Position numbers and translations under genes: made by a program. This document shows, piece after piece, positions 14,584-19,811 of a DNA stretch of 26,135 bases. Each line of letters opens with the position of its first letter. Position 1 is the first letter of the stretch. Below the pieces are notes generated by a model that ran no database searches, had not been told where the DNA came from, and worked only from the letters and a program-made list of their open reading frames with translations. Source of the stretch: a bacterium (GTDB lineage: Bacteria; Patescibacteriota; Minisyncoccia; UBA6257; 2-01-FULL-56-20); assembly GCA_021801885.1 (NCBI GenBank), contig JAKABL010000002.1, forward strand, positions 1 to 26,135. Reading direction: 5' to 3'.

Positions 14584-15264
14584 TTATCGAAGCCTCTCTC
14601 TGCCGGGAGGATTTTCGATGCGAGGGAGCGAACAAAGCTTTTCCTCGAAGGCCCCCCGCCTGTAGATGTGATTTGCGCTCCGATGCACCTCGGCCGCCGC
14701 CATGCAGCCGAAGCGTATATCCGCAAGCAGCGGATACAGTATTTTCCAGTCGCGGATGCCAAGACTTAGCTTGATCTCCGCGTCGGCCCATTGCGCGCGG
14801 GCGCGATTGAACCTGCGCATGGCGGACCAGGAATTGTTTCCCTCGGAGAGCGTCCGCGCGGTCGCCGCGAGGAGCGCGGGGATCTCGGCGAGGAGCGCCG
14901 GCCCTTCGCGCCGCGCCTTCTCCGCGTATACGATCTCCCTCCGCGTTGCCCACTCCACCCGGGAAAGGCGCCTCTCGATGGCTACGAGCAGCGTTCTTCT
15001 CGCAACCCAATCGATGCGCTGCGGATTTTGCAAAAAATCCGAGAACTGCGAAAGGTCGCCTTTAATGGAGAGAAAGGCGTCTTGCGCACCCTTTTTTGCA
15101 TCGGGGTGCCAGATCACCCGTTCGAGCGACCTCGCGGCTGCAACAGCGTGATTCCACCGTTGCGCGACATACCGTCGCGCACTGCGGCGGCGATGCCTCC
15201 TGAAGGCTACCCCGCACAACGCGAGCGCAGCGAGCAGGATACTACATAACATGATGATGCCCAT
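14584..15264 (-). CDS. Unrecognised membrane-anchored helical protein
   Basis: A 226-residue protein of unknown family. Residues 1-20 (MGIIMLCSILLAALALCGVA) are a membrane anchor followed by a very basic stretch (RRHRRRSARR), so the body should be cytosolic. The body is rich in Ala, Arg, Glu and Leu and predicted helical: AVAAARSLERVIWHPDAKKG, KGDLSQFSDFLQNPQRIDWV, AIERRLSRVEWATRREIVYA, and EGPALLAEIPALLAATARTL. This could be a membrane-tethered coiled coil. The ATG at 15264 has GAAGGGG upstream; ATG 15288 is an alternative that adds eight residues. A strong promoter at 15311-15340 drives it and a terminator ends it. No catalytic motif was found. Confidence 0.7.
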   Translation of the reverse strand: MGIIMLCSILLAALALCGVAFRRHRRRSARRYVAQRWNHAVAAARSLERVIWHPDAKKGAQDAFLSIKGDLSQFSDFLQNPQRIDWVARRTLLVAIERRLSRVEWATRREIVYAEKARREGPALLAEIPALLAATARTLSEGNNSWSAMRRFNRARAQWADAEIKLSLGIRDWKILYPLLADIRFGCMAAAEVHRSANHIYRRGAFEEKLCSLPRIENPPGRERLR

Positions 15265-15310
15265 ATCCGCCCCTTCCCGCCTGCGCATCTTCTTCGCGCA
15301 TGCTGGGATT

Positions 15311-15340
15311 ATTATACCATTTAAATTGCCTTAAAGTCAA
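15311..15340 (-). promoter_or_regulatory. Near-consensus promoter of the gene at 15264
   Basis: On the minus strand, TTGACT (15335-15340), an 18-nt spacer, and a perfect TATAAT (15311-15316) with an extended TGG before it. One of the strongest promoters in the window. The stretch 15341-15471 beyond it shows no gene. Confidence 0.8.
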
Positions 15341-15471
15341 TAAATGCTCGATGTGGAGCTGATCGGGACAGGTAGCAAACTCTGGCGAAAGAATTCTATA
15401 TTGCGGGGAAGATAATGGCGGTATCGACCCGATGGCGGAGACACGGGGGCAGATTTGGTTAAAGCTATTTT

Positions 15472-15501
15472 AAAAGAAAAGGGTCGCATTTGAGGCGACC
15501 C
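15472..15501 (-). terminator. Terminator after the gene at 15533
   Basis: On the minus strand, GGGTCGC pairs with GCGACCC around a 7-nt loop, followed by TTTTCTTTTA. Confidence 0.85.
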
Positions 15502-15532
15502 GTAGTCCACATGGACTAGAAATACCGCAGAA

Positions 15533-16072
15533 CTACGTAGCTTTGGATTCTTTGGCGGGGTTCTTGTGGTTTGCAAGGAATCTTTGCCCCCGCTCGAGCC
15601 GTCGCTGCTCTTCAAAGGTAAGATACTCCTTCCCCTGCAGATCGGCGACAACTTTTTCGTACTCTCGAGCCCTTGCCTCACCCCCATCCTCTCCGGCCTC
15701 TTTAACCTTCCCTCCTTTGTGAAAGAGATCCAGGGTCACAAACAGTTTAGAGAGGTATGAGAAAGGGGTGAAATAGAAACGTTGCTCGATTGAATCGCCC
15801 GCCCTAAACGATTCGGAGACCGCGAGCGTGACATCCATTCCGTCGTGAATCCACCAAGCAGGCGTACTCTTTGAGTGGGGTTCCACGGAGGTTGCCTTGA
15901 GGATGGTTGCGAAGCCGCTCGCCCCCTCGCCGAATCTCTCAAAATATACATCTCGGGGAGACTCGCCTTCACCCCACAACGATCTCAAACTCTCATCTTG
16001 ATTCGCATCACTGGCAACGAAATCCGCGAGAGATGCGAATTGTTCGCGAGTAAGCTGAAGTTTCAGAATCAT
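15533..16072 (-). CDS. Unrecognised 179-aa soluble protein
   Basis: No family is recognised. The protein starts MILKLQLTREQFASLADFVA, suggesting a beta strand then a helix, with ESPRDVYFERFGEGASGFAT and PAWWIHDGMDVTLAVSESFR in the middle and RFYFTPFSYLSKLFVTLDLF later. It ends with a highly charged helical tail (EAREYEKVVADLQ-like, then TFEEQRRLERGQRFL). No signal or membrane segment is present. It has a consensus promoter, a 58-nt leader with a small hairpin, and GGAGAAGG just before the ATG. Its base composition is less GC-biased than its neighbours, and the flanking DNA is AT-rich. It lies directly downstream of ssrA on the same strand, a common integration site, so it may be acquired. Confidence 0.7.
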   Translation of the reverse strand: MILKLQLTREQFASLADFVASDANQDESLRSLWGEGESPRDVYFERFGEGASGFATILKATSVEPHSKSTPAWWIHDGMDVTLAVSESFRAGDSIEQRFYFTPFSYLSKLFVTLDLFHKGGKVKEAGEDGGEARAREYEKVVADLQGKEYLTFEEQRRLERGQRFLANHKNPAKESKAT

Positions 16073-16098
16073 AACCTTCTCCGATTAGGGATGAGATT

Positions 16099-16113
16099 GA
16101 ACGCACCGCGTTC
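16099..16113 (-). promoter_or_regulatory. Hairpin in the leader of the gene at 16072
   Basis: GAACGC and GCGTTC pair perfectly around a 3-nt loop in the 5' leader, between the transcription start and the Shine-Dalgarno. Confidence 0.35.
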
Positions 16114-16129
16114 TAAATCTACTAAATAG

Positions 16130-16158
16130 ATAGTAACATTTAGATTATATTTAGTCAA
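16130..16158 (-). promoter_or_regulatory. Near-consensus promoter of the gene at 16072
   Basis: On the minus strand, TTGACT (16153-16158), a 17-nt spacer, and TACTAT (16130-16135), in AT-rich DNA. Confidence 0.8.
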
Positions 16159-16196
16159 TACTTCACAATCCTATTGCGGCGGGGAGCGGCTTCTTA

Positions 16197-16254
16197 GTTT
16201 GCCATCCGTCCGTCTCTTCCCTCTTTTCTGGGAAATCGGCCGATTTTGGCAAAC
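16197..16254. repeat. Nested inverted repeats between ssrA and the gene at 16072
   Basis: GTTTGCCA (16197-16204) pairs with TGGCAAAC (16247-16254). Inside lie TTCCC/GGGAA (16217-16221, 16230-16234) and a perfect 14-nt palindrome AAATCGGCCGATTT (16233-16246). No coding potential is seen in 16160-16277. It may be an operator, a second terminator or a recombination site. Confidence 0.45.
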
Positions 16255-16277
16255 TCAAAATAATCCAATATTCATAA

Positions 16278-16306
16278 CAAAAATCGAAATCTTTTGAAGT
16301 TCGATT
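16278..16306 (-). terminator. Terminator of ssrA
   Basis: On the minus strand, AATCGAA pairs with TTCGATT, followed by TTTTG, starting 7 nt after the mature tmRNA 3' end. Confidence 0.7.
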
Positions 16307-16312
16307 CCGGGC

Positions 16313-16625
16313 ATGTGGAGACGGGCGGAGTCGAACCGCCGTGTAATGATGATGCCGATGGACCGTCTACGGGCGTAGTCTAAACGAGTTAGGCGGAAAT
16401 GGTCCTATAGTCTCGCGCTGCGCATAGGACCGTCTGCGCAACGCCAGTCTCCTTATATAAGACCGGTATCAGCTCAAGAGACCCGAACTGGCCGATCCCG
16501 AACTAGGCGAATGCGAAGCTCGGCGCTGCAACTTTGGAGTTGGCAGTATAGATTGTGCGGCAATTACGTCGCCGCCATCGGCCCGCAAGCCCATGGAAGA
16601 TCATTATCGAAGCCGGTGCGTCCCC
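16313..16625 (-). ncRNA. ssrA: Transfer-messenger RNA (tmRNA)
   Basis: tmRNA rescues stalled ribosomes together with SmpB. On the minus strand the 5' end is GGGGACGCACCGGCTTCGAT and the 3' end carries GGCGGTTCGACTCCGCC (T arm) and CGTCTCC, which pairs with GGGGACG to form the acceptor stem with one G-U pair. The tail after the discriminator A reads CAT, so CCA is probably added post-transcriptionally. The tag frame begins at the resume codon GCC (16544) and reads ANSKVAAPSFAFA, then TAG (16505-16503). It is a one-piece RNA, not permuted. A TTGCAT-17-TATAAT promoter lies about 55 bp upstream, so the 5' leader must be trimmed. Identity is secure; pseudoknots were not folded in detail. Confidence 0.95.
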
Positions 16626-16681
16626 AATATGTATGCAAATCCCTTATCAAAGAACGTATTCTCTCTTGGAATTGCTCCGCA

Positions 16682-16710
16682 ATTATACTACATTTTTTCA
16701 TTCCATGCAA
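16682..16710 (-). promoter_or_regulatory. Promoter of ssrA
   Basis: On the minus strand, TTGCAT (16705-16710), a 17-nt spacer, and a perfect TATAAT (16682-16687). The transcript would start about 50 nt before the mature 5' end, implying RNase P processing. Confidence 0.7.
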
Positions 16711-16793
16711 TGACGCCCGCGTGGTGGTATACTGAAAGCACGAGAAAGGTCGACGCTATTTCGTTGGTCTCCGGACCATCCCCTTTAACGCTT

Positions 16794-16799
16794 TATACT
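16794..16799 (+). promoter_or_regulatory. -10 element of the His/Cys-rich gene, leaderless arrangement
   Basis: TATACT ends 8 nt before the ATG at 16808. A second extended -10, TGGTATACT, lies at 16725-16733 and would give a leader of about 68 nt. TGGTC-N4-GACCA (about 16765-16778) is a small palindrome between them and may be an operator. Confidence 0.5.
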
Positions 16800-16807
16800 C
16801 CATTTTC

Positions 16808-17068
16808 ATGGATCATCCTCTTCACGAAGAGAACGCTCCGCACCACGATGAGCATCACGAGGCCGCTGCACCGGCGGGCGCTGCCTGCCGCTGCGCGCAC
16901 CACGCGGTCGTTCCCGTCCTTGCGATCATCCTCGGCCTTGAATTCTTCTTCGCCGAGATCGGCGTGCTCACCTGGGGGTTTGTGAATGTCACGTGGCCGC
17001 TCCTCATTGTGATCGCGGGCATTGCGGCGCTCACGAACCGCCGGTGCGCCTGCTGCGCCGCACGATAA
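16808..17068 (+). CDS. His/Cys-rich mini membrane protein
   Basis: An 86-residue protein. The N terminus is His- and acid-rich (MDHPLHEENAPHHDEHHEAA) and leads into CRCAHH. Two hydrophobic segments follow at about residues 34-50 (VVPVLAIILGLEFFFAEIG) and 55-75 (GFVNVTWPLLIVIAGIAAL), a hairpin resembling the LiaI/LiaF-type TM region of small bacterial membrane proteins. The C terminus is Cys-rich (NRRCACCAAR). With both ends predicted on the same side of the membrane, His and Cys clusters could jointly bind Zn, Cu or Ni. That function is inference; no family assignment is secure. The ATG is 8 nt after TATACT and an intrinsic terminator follows, so it is a single-gene unit. Confidence 0.72.
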   Translation: MDHPLHEENAPHHDEHHEAAAPAGAACRCAHHAVVPVLAIILGLEFFFAEIGVLTWGFVNVTWPLLIVIAGIAALTNRRCACCAAR

Positions 17069-17101
17069 TCGCAAGGCGAGGACCCCGCATACGAAGATAA
17101 C

Positions 17102-17133
17102 AATGCCACTCTTTCCGGAGAGCGGCATTTTTT
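17102..17133 (+). terminator. Terminator after the His/Cys-rich gene
   Basis: AATGCC pairs with GGCATT and, across one mismatch, CTCT with AGAG, followed by six Ts on the plus strand. Confidence 0.85.
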
Positions 17134-17185
17134 AGGCCCACAACGCGTTGGCGCATCGGCGATGGAGGCACCGCATGCGGGCCTA
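17132..17185 (-). repeat. Inverted repeat at the 3' end of the PH-domain gene
   Basis: TAGGCCC and GGGCCTA bracket about 40 nt that also contain the 10-nt palindrome CAACGCGTTG and a CATCG/CGATG hairpin. The stop codon of the minus-strand gene is in one arm, so this probably folds as its terminator; no T-run follows directly. Confidence 0.4.
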
Positions 17186-17800
17186 GCGCTCTTCCTCCAC
17201 CACCTTCTGCACGTTCGCACGAGAAAGGAGCTCATGCTGCAACCATTCCGCAAGGTCCTTATCGAGCGCCGGAAGATATCCCTCGCTCTCATCCCCCTCA
17301 CTGCCACGCCGCTCCGCGCCCACGTCTTCCCGTCCGGCCGTCAGGATAATGAGCTTTGAGAGCCCCCACACACGGAACGAGAGATCCCGATTGATATCCA
17401 CATCCTGGATCTGGCGATACGGGATTGCCATCTCCTCCTTCCCGATAATACCCCGTTTGATCTTCAGGGAATTCTCCCCCAGCGCGAAACGATAATTCGT
17501 ATAGACAAGCCATGCGATAAGGAATGTCAGCCCGAACGCGACCAAAAAGAGAATGGCGGCGATGCCGGCGCCGAGGAGCGCGAGGCGAGCAAGATCGCCG
17601 AGGGGTGTTTTTACGAGCGACGGCTGGGTCCCCACAATAAGCAGCACGACTGCGAGAAGAAGGAACAGTCCCGCGGTATGCATGCGCTCCAAGACGAAGA
17701 TCCATAGGGTCTTTTTTCCGAGCGTACGGTAATCCTCCTTGGGAGCGACTGGGGAGGGGGTGGATGGGGCGGAAGGGTTGGCGATCGATGCGTCGTCCAT
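17183..17800 (-). CDS. Bacterial PH-domain (YdbT/DUF304-like) membrane protein
   Basis: A 205-residue protein. A Pro/Ala/Ser-rich start (MDDASIANPSAPSTPSPVAP) precedes two membrane helices (TAGLFLLLAVVLLIVGTQ near residue 45, LALLGAGIAAILFLVAFGL near 78). The bacterial PH domain type 2 then follows: VYTNYRFALGENSLKIKRGI, IGKEEMAIPYRQIQDVDINR and FRVWGLSKLIILTAG. The C-terminal 55 residues are charged and helical. Such proteins are membrane-bound with unknown partners; some confer antimicrobial resistance in Firmicutes. ATG 17800 is preceded by AAAAGG and by an extended -10 TGGTAGAAT (17815-17823), giving a 7-8 nt leader. It is divergent from infC, with the two starts only 44 bp apart. Confidence 0.82.
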   Translation of the reverse strand: MDDASIANPSAPSTPSPVAPKEDYRTLGKKTLWIFVLERMHTAGLFLLLAVVLLIVGTQPSLVKTPLGDLARLALLGAGIAAILFLVAFGLTFLIAWLVYTNYRFALGENSLKIKRGIIGKEEMAIPYRQIQDVDINRDLSFRVWGLSKLIILTAGREDVGAERRGSEGDESEGYLPALDKDLAEWLQHELLSRANVQKVVEEER

Positions 17801-17814
17801 GGTCCTTTTGAATA

Positions 17815-17823
17815 ATTCTACCA
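17815..17823 (-). promoter_or_regulatory. Extended -10 promoter of the PH-domain gene
   Basis: On the minus strand, TGG-TAGAAT lies 14 nt before ATG 17800. It is immediately adjacent to the infC -10 at 17831-17836 on the other strand, so the two polymerases would compete for the same bases. Confidence 0.5.
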
Positions 17824-17830
17824 TACTTGC

Positions 17831-17836
17831 TACAAT
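17831..17836 (+). promoter_or_regulatory. -10 element of infC
   Basis: TACAAT followed by seven bases and the codon ATA at 17844. An in-frame ATG (17835-17837) overlaps this hexamer and would not be transcribed from this promoter. Confidence 0.5.
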
Positions 17837-17843
17837 GGATGCG

Positions 17844-18389
17844 ATATATGCCATTGGTTCGCCTATAACGTTTTTTACTGCCATACCTAAGCCTCGCATC
17901 AACAACCAAATAACCGCATCGGAACTCCGCGTCATCGGGGAGGACGGCGCGAATCTCGGGATCATGTCCCGCGAGGACGCGCTGCGCCTTGCCCGCCCCG
18001 ACGACGGCGTGGATCTCATTGAAATTTCCGCCGCCGCCCACCCACCGGTCGTGCGCCTCATGAACTACGACAAGTTCCGCTACGAGGAGGATAAGCGCAT
18101 CAAAAAGGAGCGTCTCGCCCAGAAAGGCACCGCCATGAAGACGGTGCAGATCAGCGCGCGCGCCGCAGAAAACGATCTCATGGTACGCGTGCGCCAGGTG
18201 GAAAAATTCTTTGCCCAGGGGCACCCCGTGGAGGTTACCATGCGTCTCCGCGGACGAGAGAAACGCAATAGAGACTTTGCTATGGAAAAACTCCACGAAT
18301 TCCTCAAGTTGCTCCCCATGGAATATCGCATGCTGAACCAGCCACGGTTCCTGGGCAACGGCCCCGCCGTCCAGATCGCCAAGAAATAG
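17844..18389 (+). CDS. infC: Translation initiation factor IF-3
   Basis: IF-3 binds the 30S subunit, checks the start codon and keeps the subunits apart. The product has both domains: the N-domain begins KPRINNQITASELRVIGEDG and continues REDALRLARPDDGVDLIEIS, then PPVVRLMNYDKFRYEEDK; after a basic linker, the C-domain has TVQISARAAENDLMVRVRQV, GHPVEVTMRLRGREKRN and EYRMLNQPRFLGNGPAVQI. The start is uncertain. The only nearby ATG (17835) lies inside the TACAAT box. With the spacing used elsewhere in this window, transcription would begin at the in-frame ATA (17844), with ATT at 17853 a second choice. I annotate 17844 (about 181 aa). It heads the infC-rpmI-rplT cluster. Confidence 0.93.
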   Translation: MYAIGSPITFFTAIPKPRINNQITASELRVIGEDGANLGIMSREDALRLARPDDGVDLIEISAAAHPPVVRLMNYDKFRYEEDKRIKKERLAQKGTAMKTVQISARAAENDLMVRVRQVEKFFAQGHPVEVTMRLRGREKRNRDFAMEKLHEFLKLLPMEYRMLNQPRFLGNGPAVQIAKK

Positions 18390-18445
18390 GGTCATTCCAT
18401 ATGCCATGAGGCTCTGTGGACCCTTCCCCGCGACGCACGGAAGAT

Positions 18446-18474
18446 TTGCAAATATTTTCCCCTTGTGATATCAT
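18446..18474 (+). promoter_or_regulatory. Internal promoter for rpmI-rplT
   Basis: TTGCAA (18446-18451), a 17-nt spacer, and TATCAT (18469-18474). The leader of about 50 nt can pair GAGCG (18485-18489) with a downstream CGCTC (18517-18521), a possible site for ribosomal-protein feedback. Confidence 0.55.
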
Positions 18475-18532
18475 CGGTTTCATTGAGCGGTGAGCGTTCC
18501 CCCTTAATAGGTGAAGCGCTCCAACGAAATCC

Positions 18533-18703
18533 ATGCCCAGCAAAAGCCTCACCAAGCGCATCAAGATCACGAAGAACGGCAAGGTTGTTCGCCGCCCCAT
18601 GGCGATCGACCATTTCAAGACGCGCAAACACAAGAAAACGAACCGCAATTCCCGCAAGACGAAGTCGCTCGATCTTCCGATGAAAAAACTTCTCAACTAT
18701 TAA
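18533..18703 (+). CDS. rpmI: Large ribosomal subunit protein bL35
   Basis: A 56-residue, very basic protein found by reading the gap between infC and rplT. It reads MPSKSLTKRIKITKNGKVVR, then RPMAIDHFKTRKHKKTNRNS, then RKTKSLDLPMKKLLNY. The pattern K-R-I-K-I-T-K-N-G-K-V matches L35 (usually KRFKVTGSGKI), with the family's basic middle and a leucine-rich end. It is shorter than the usual 64 residues; the N-terminal Lys-Thr-His segment is reduced. The order infC-rpmI-rplT is conserved across bacteria and makes the call secure. No clear ribosome binding site precedes the ATG. A promoter at 18446-18474 can drive it together with rplT. Confidence 0.9.
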   Translation: MPSKSLTKRIKITKNGKVVRRPMAIDHFKTRKHKKTNRNSRKTKSLDLPMKKLLNY

Positions 18704-18773
18704 TCGCCTGTAATTCATCGTGACTCCGACACGACCAACCAGTCATTCGTCGCACTAATCACCACCAGAAACC

Positions 18774-19121
18774 ATGCCGAGAGTAAAACGGGGTACCATC
18801 GCCAATAAACGTCGCGCCAAAGTTCTCAAGCGGACCAAGGGATTCAAATGGGGCCGCAAATCAAAAGAGCGCTACGCCAAGGAGGCCCTCCTCCACGCCG
18901 GCGCCCATGCATTCCGCGGCCGTAAGGAAAAGAAGCGCACCTACCGTCAGCTCTGGAACGTGAAGATCAATGCCGCGGTCCGCGAGGAAGGCATGAGCTA
19001 CAGCACCTTTATTGCCGCGCTCAAGAAAGCGAACATCGCCCTCGACCGCAAGATCCTCGCCGATCTCGCCGAGCATGAGCCCGACGCCTTCAAGAAGGTC
19101 GTCGCCTCGATCAAGAAGTAG
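18774..19121 (+). CDS. rplT: Large ribosomal subunit protein bL20
   Basis: L20 is an early 23S rRNA-binding assembly protein. The 115-residue product has the normal length and signature: MPRVKRGTIANKRRAKVLKR, then TKGFKWGRKSKERYAKEALL, HAGAHAFRGRKEKKRTYRQL and WNVKINAAVREEGMSYSTFI. A long basic N-terminal helix is followed by a globular C-domain. It follows rpmI by 70 nt with no ribosome binding site, and a strong terminator follows. In E. coli, L20 represses its own operon; no equivalent pseudoknot was established here. Confidence 0.97.
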   Translation: MPRVKRGTIANKRRAKVLKRTKGFKWGRKSKERYAKEALLHAGAHAFRGRKEKKRTYRQLWNVKINAAVREEGMSYSTFIAALKKANIALDRKILADLAEHEPDAFKKVVASIKK

Positions 19122-19138
19122 CCGCCTACGACTCATAA

Positions 19139-19175
19139 AAAAACACCGCACCCTCCAAGGAGATGCGGTGTTTTT
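19139..19175. terminator. Bidirectional terminator between rplT and the NUDIX gene
   Basis: AAAAACACCGCA (19139-19150) pairs with TGCGGTGTTTTT (19164-19175) around a 13-nt loop, with further Ts after it. Confidence 0.9.
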
Positions 19176-19184
19176 CTTTTTGCG

Positions 19185-19787
19185 CTATTTGCTATTTTCC
19201 CTCCCTCTCCCGCCTTCCCTGTGCGCAGGTCTTTTCGCCTGAACCTGCCGGTCGTGCACGGCCTGAGCCTGCGGTCTCCTGCGGGGACGGAGGAAGTCGT
19301 TCGCCTGCTTGAGCACTTTTTTCGTATCCACATATTTCTTCCCAATGACATTCATGGCGTCGTGATAGAGGAACCAGCCGTACCCGCTGTGCTCGCGGGG
19401 ACGCAGGACGATCTCGGCTTTATGGGTTTCCGCGAGGAAAAGGATGACGGTGTCATGGATCCCCTGATTGCCGATCTTGAAATAGAACCGTTCGTAGGCG
19501 CGGAAGTTCGGCGCGATACGGAGTTCGTTTTTCTTGATCCCGGTCTCTTCCTCGAGCTCACGAAGGGCGGTGTCGATGCTCCGCTCTCCCGGTTCGAAGT
19601 GGCCTTTCGGAAAATTCCAATAGTTCCCCCGGCGATAGAGGAGGAGGAACTTTATCCCATCGGTCGTCTTTCTGTAGACCACGAACCCCGCCACCACCTG
19701 CTTTTTGGTGGGGATGCGTTTTGCTTCTTCAATGGCACCGACTGACGCCGTCTTGTGGGCGTCCCGGCTCTCGCGGCCCTGAGGCAT
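19185..19787 (-). CDS. NUDIX hydrolase
   Basis: Hydrolyses a nucleoside diphosphate linked to another moiety. The 200-residue product has the NUDIX box GX5EX7REUXEEXGU at about residues 62-84: GHFEPGERSIDTALRELEEE, TGI. The preceding NYWNFPKG is typical of the Ap4A hydrolase/MutT-like branch. The domain runs from about residue 29 (KQVVAGFVVYRK) to 165. The C-terminal 35 residues are basic and low complexity (RPRRRPQAQAVHDRQ onward), perhaps nucleic-acid binding. The ATG lies 6 nt after an extended -10 (TGGTACAAT), so a leaderless mRNA is likely. It starts 25 nt after the PolX gene, which may also supply transcripts. The substrate cannot be told. Confidence 0.9.
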   Translation of the reverse strand: MPQGRESRDAHKTASVGAIEEAKRIPTKKQVVAGFVVYRKTTDGIKFLLLYRRGNYWNFPKGHFEPGERSIDTALRELEEETGIKKNELRIAPNFRAYERFYFKIGNQGIHDTVILFLAETHKAEIVLRPREHSGYGWFLYHDAMNVIGKKYVDTKKVLKQANDFLRPRRRPQAQAVHDRQVQAKRPAHREGGRGRENSK

Positions 19788-19793
19788 GGGGGT

Positions 19794-19799
19794 ATTGTA
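19794..19799 (-). promoter_or_regulatory. -10 element of the NUDIX gene, leaderless arrangement
   Basis: On the minus strand, TGG-TACAAT, then ACCCCC, then the ATG at 19787. It lies just downstream of the PolX stop codon. Confidence 0.6.
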
Positions 19800-19811
19800 C
19801 CACGGGCCCGC

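Noticed and set aside
13932..14774. Plus-strand open frame across 13932-14774
   Set aside because: It would read through two minus-strand genes and a perfect terminator; its product is Arg/His-rich with no pattern.
15341..15471. Possible tRNA or RNA gene in the gap after the gene at 15533
   Set aside because: No cloverleaf arms or T-loop consensus was found on either strand; I see only the nearby promoter and terminator.
15337..15687. 116-codon minus-strand frame overlapping the gene at 15533
   Set aside because: It reads through the terminator at 15472-15501 in another frame and has no start signals.
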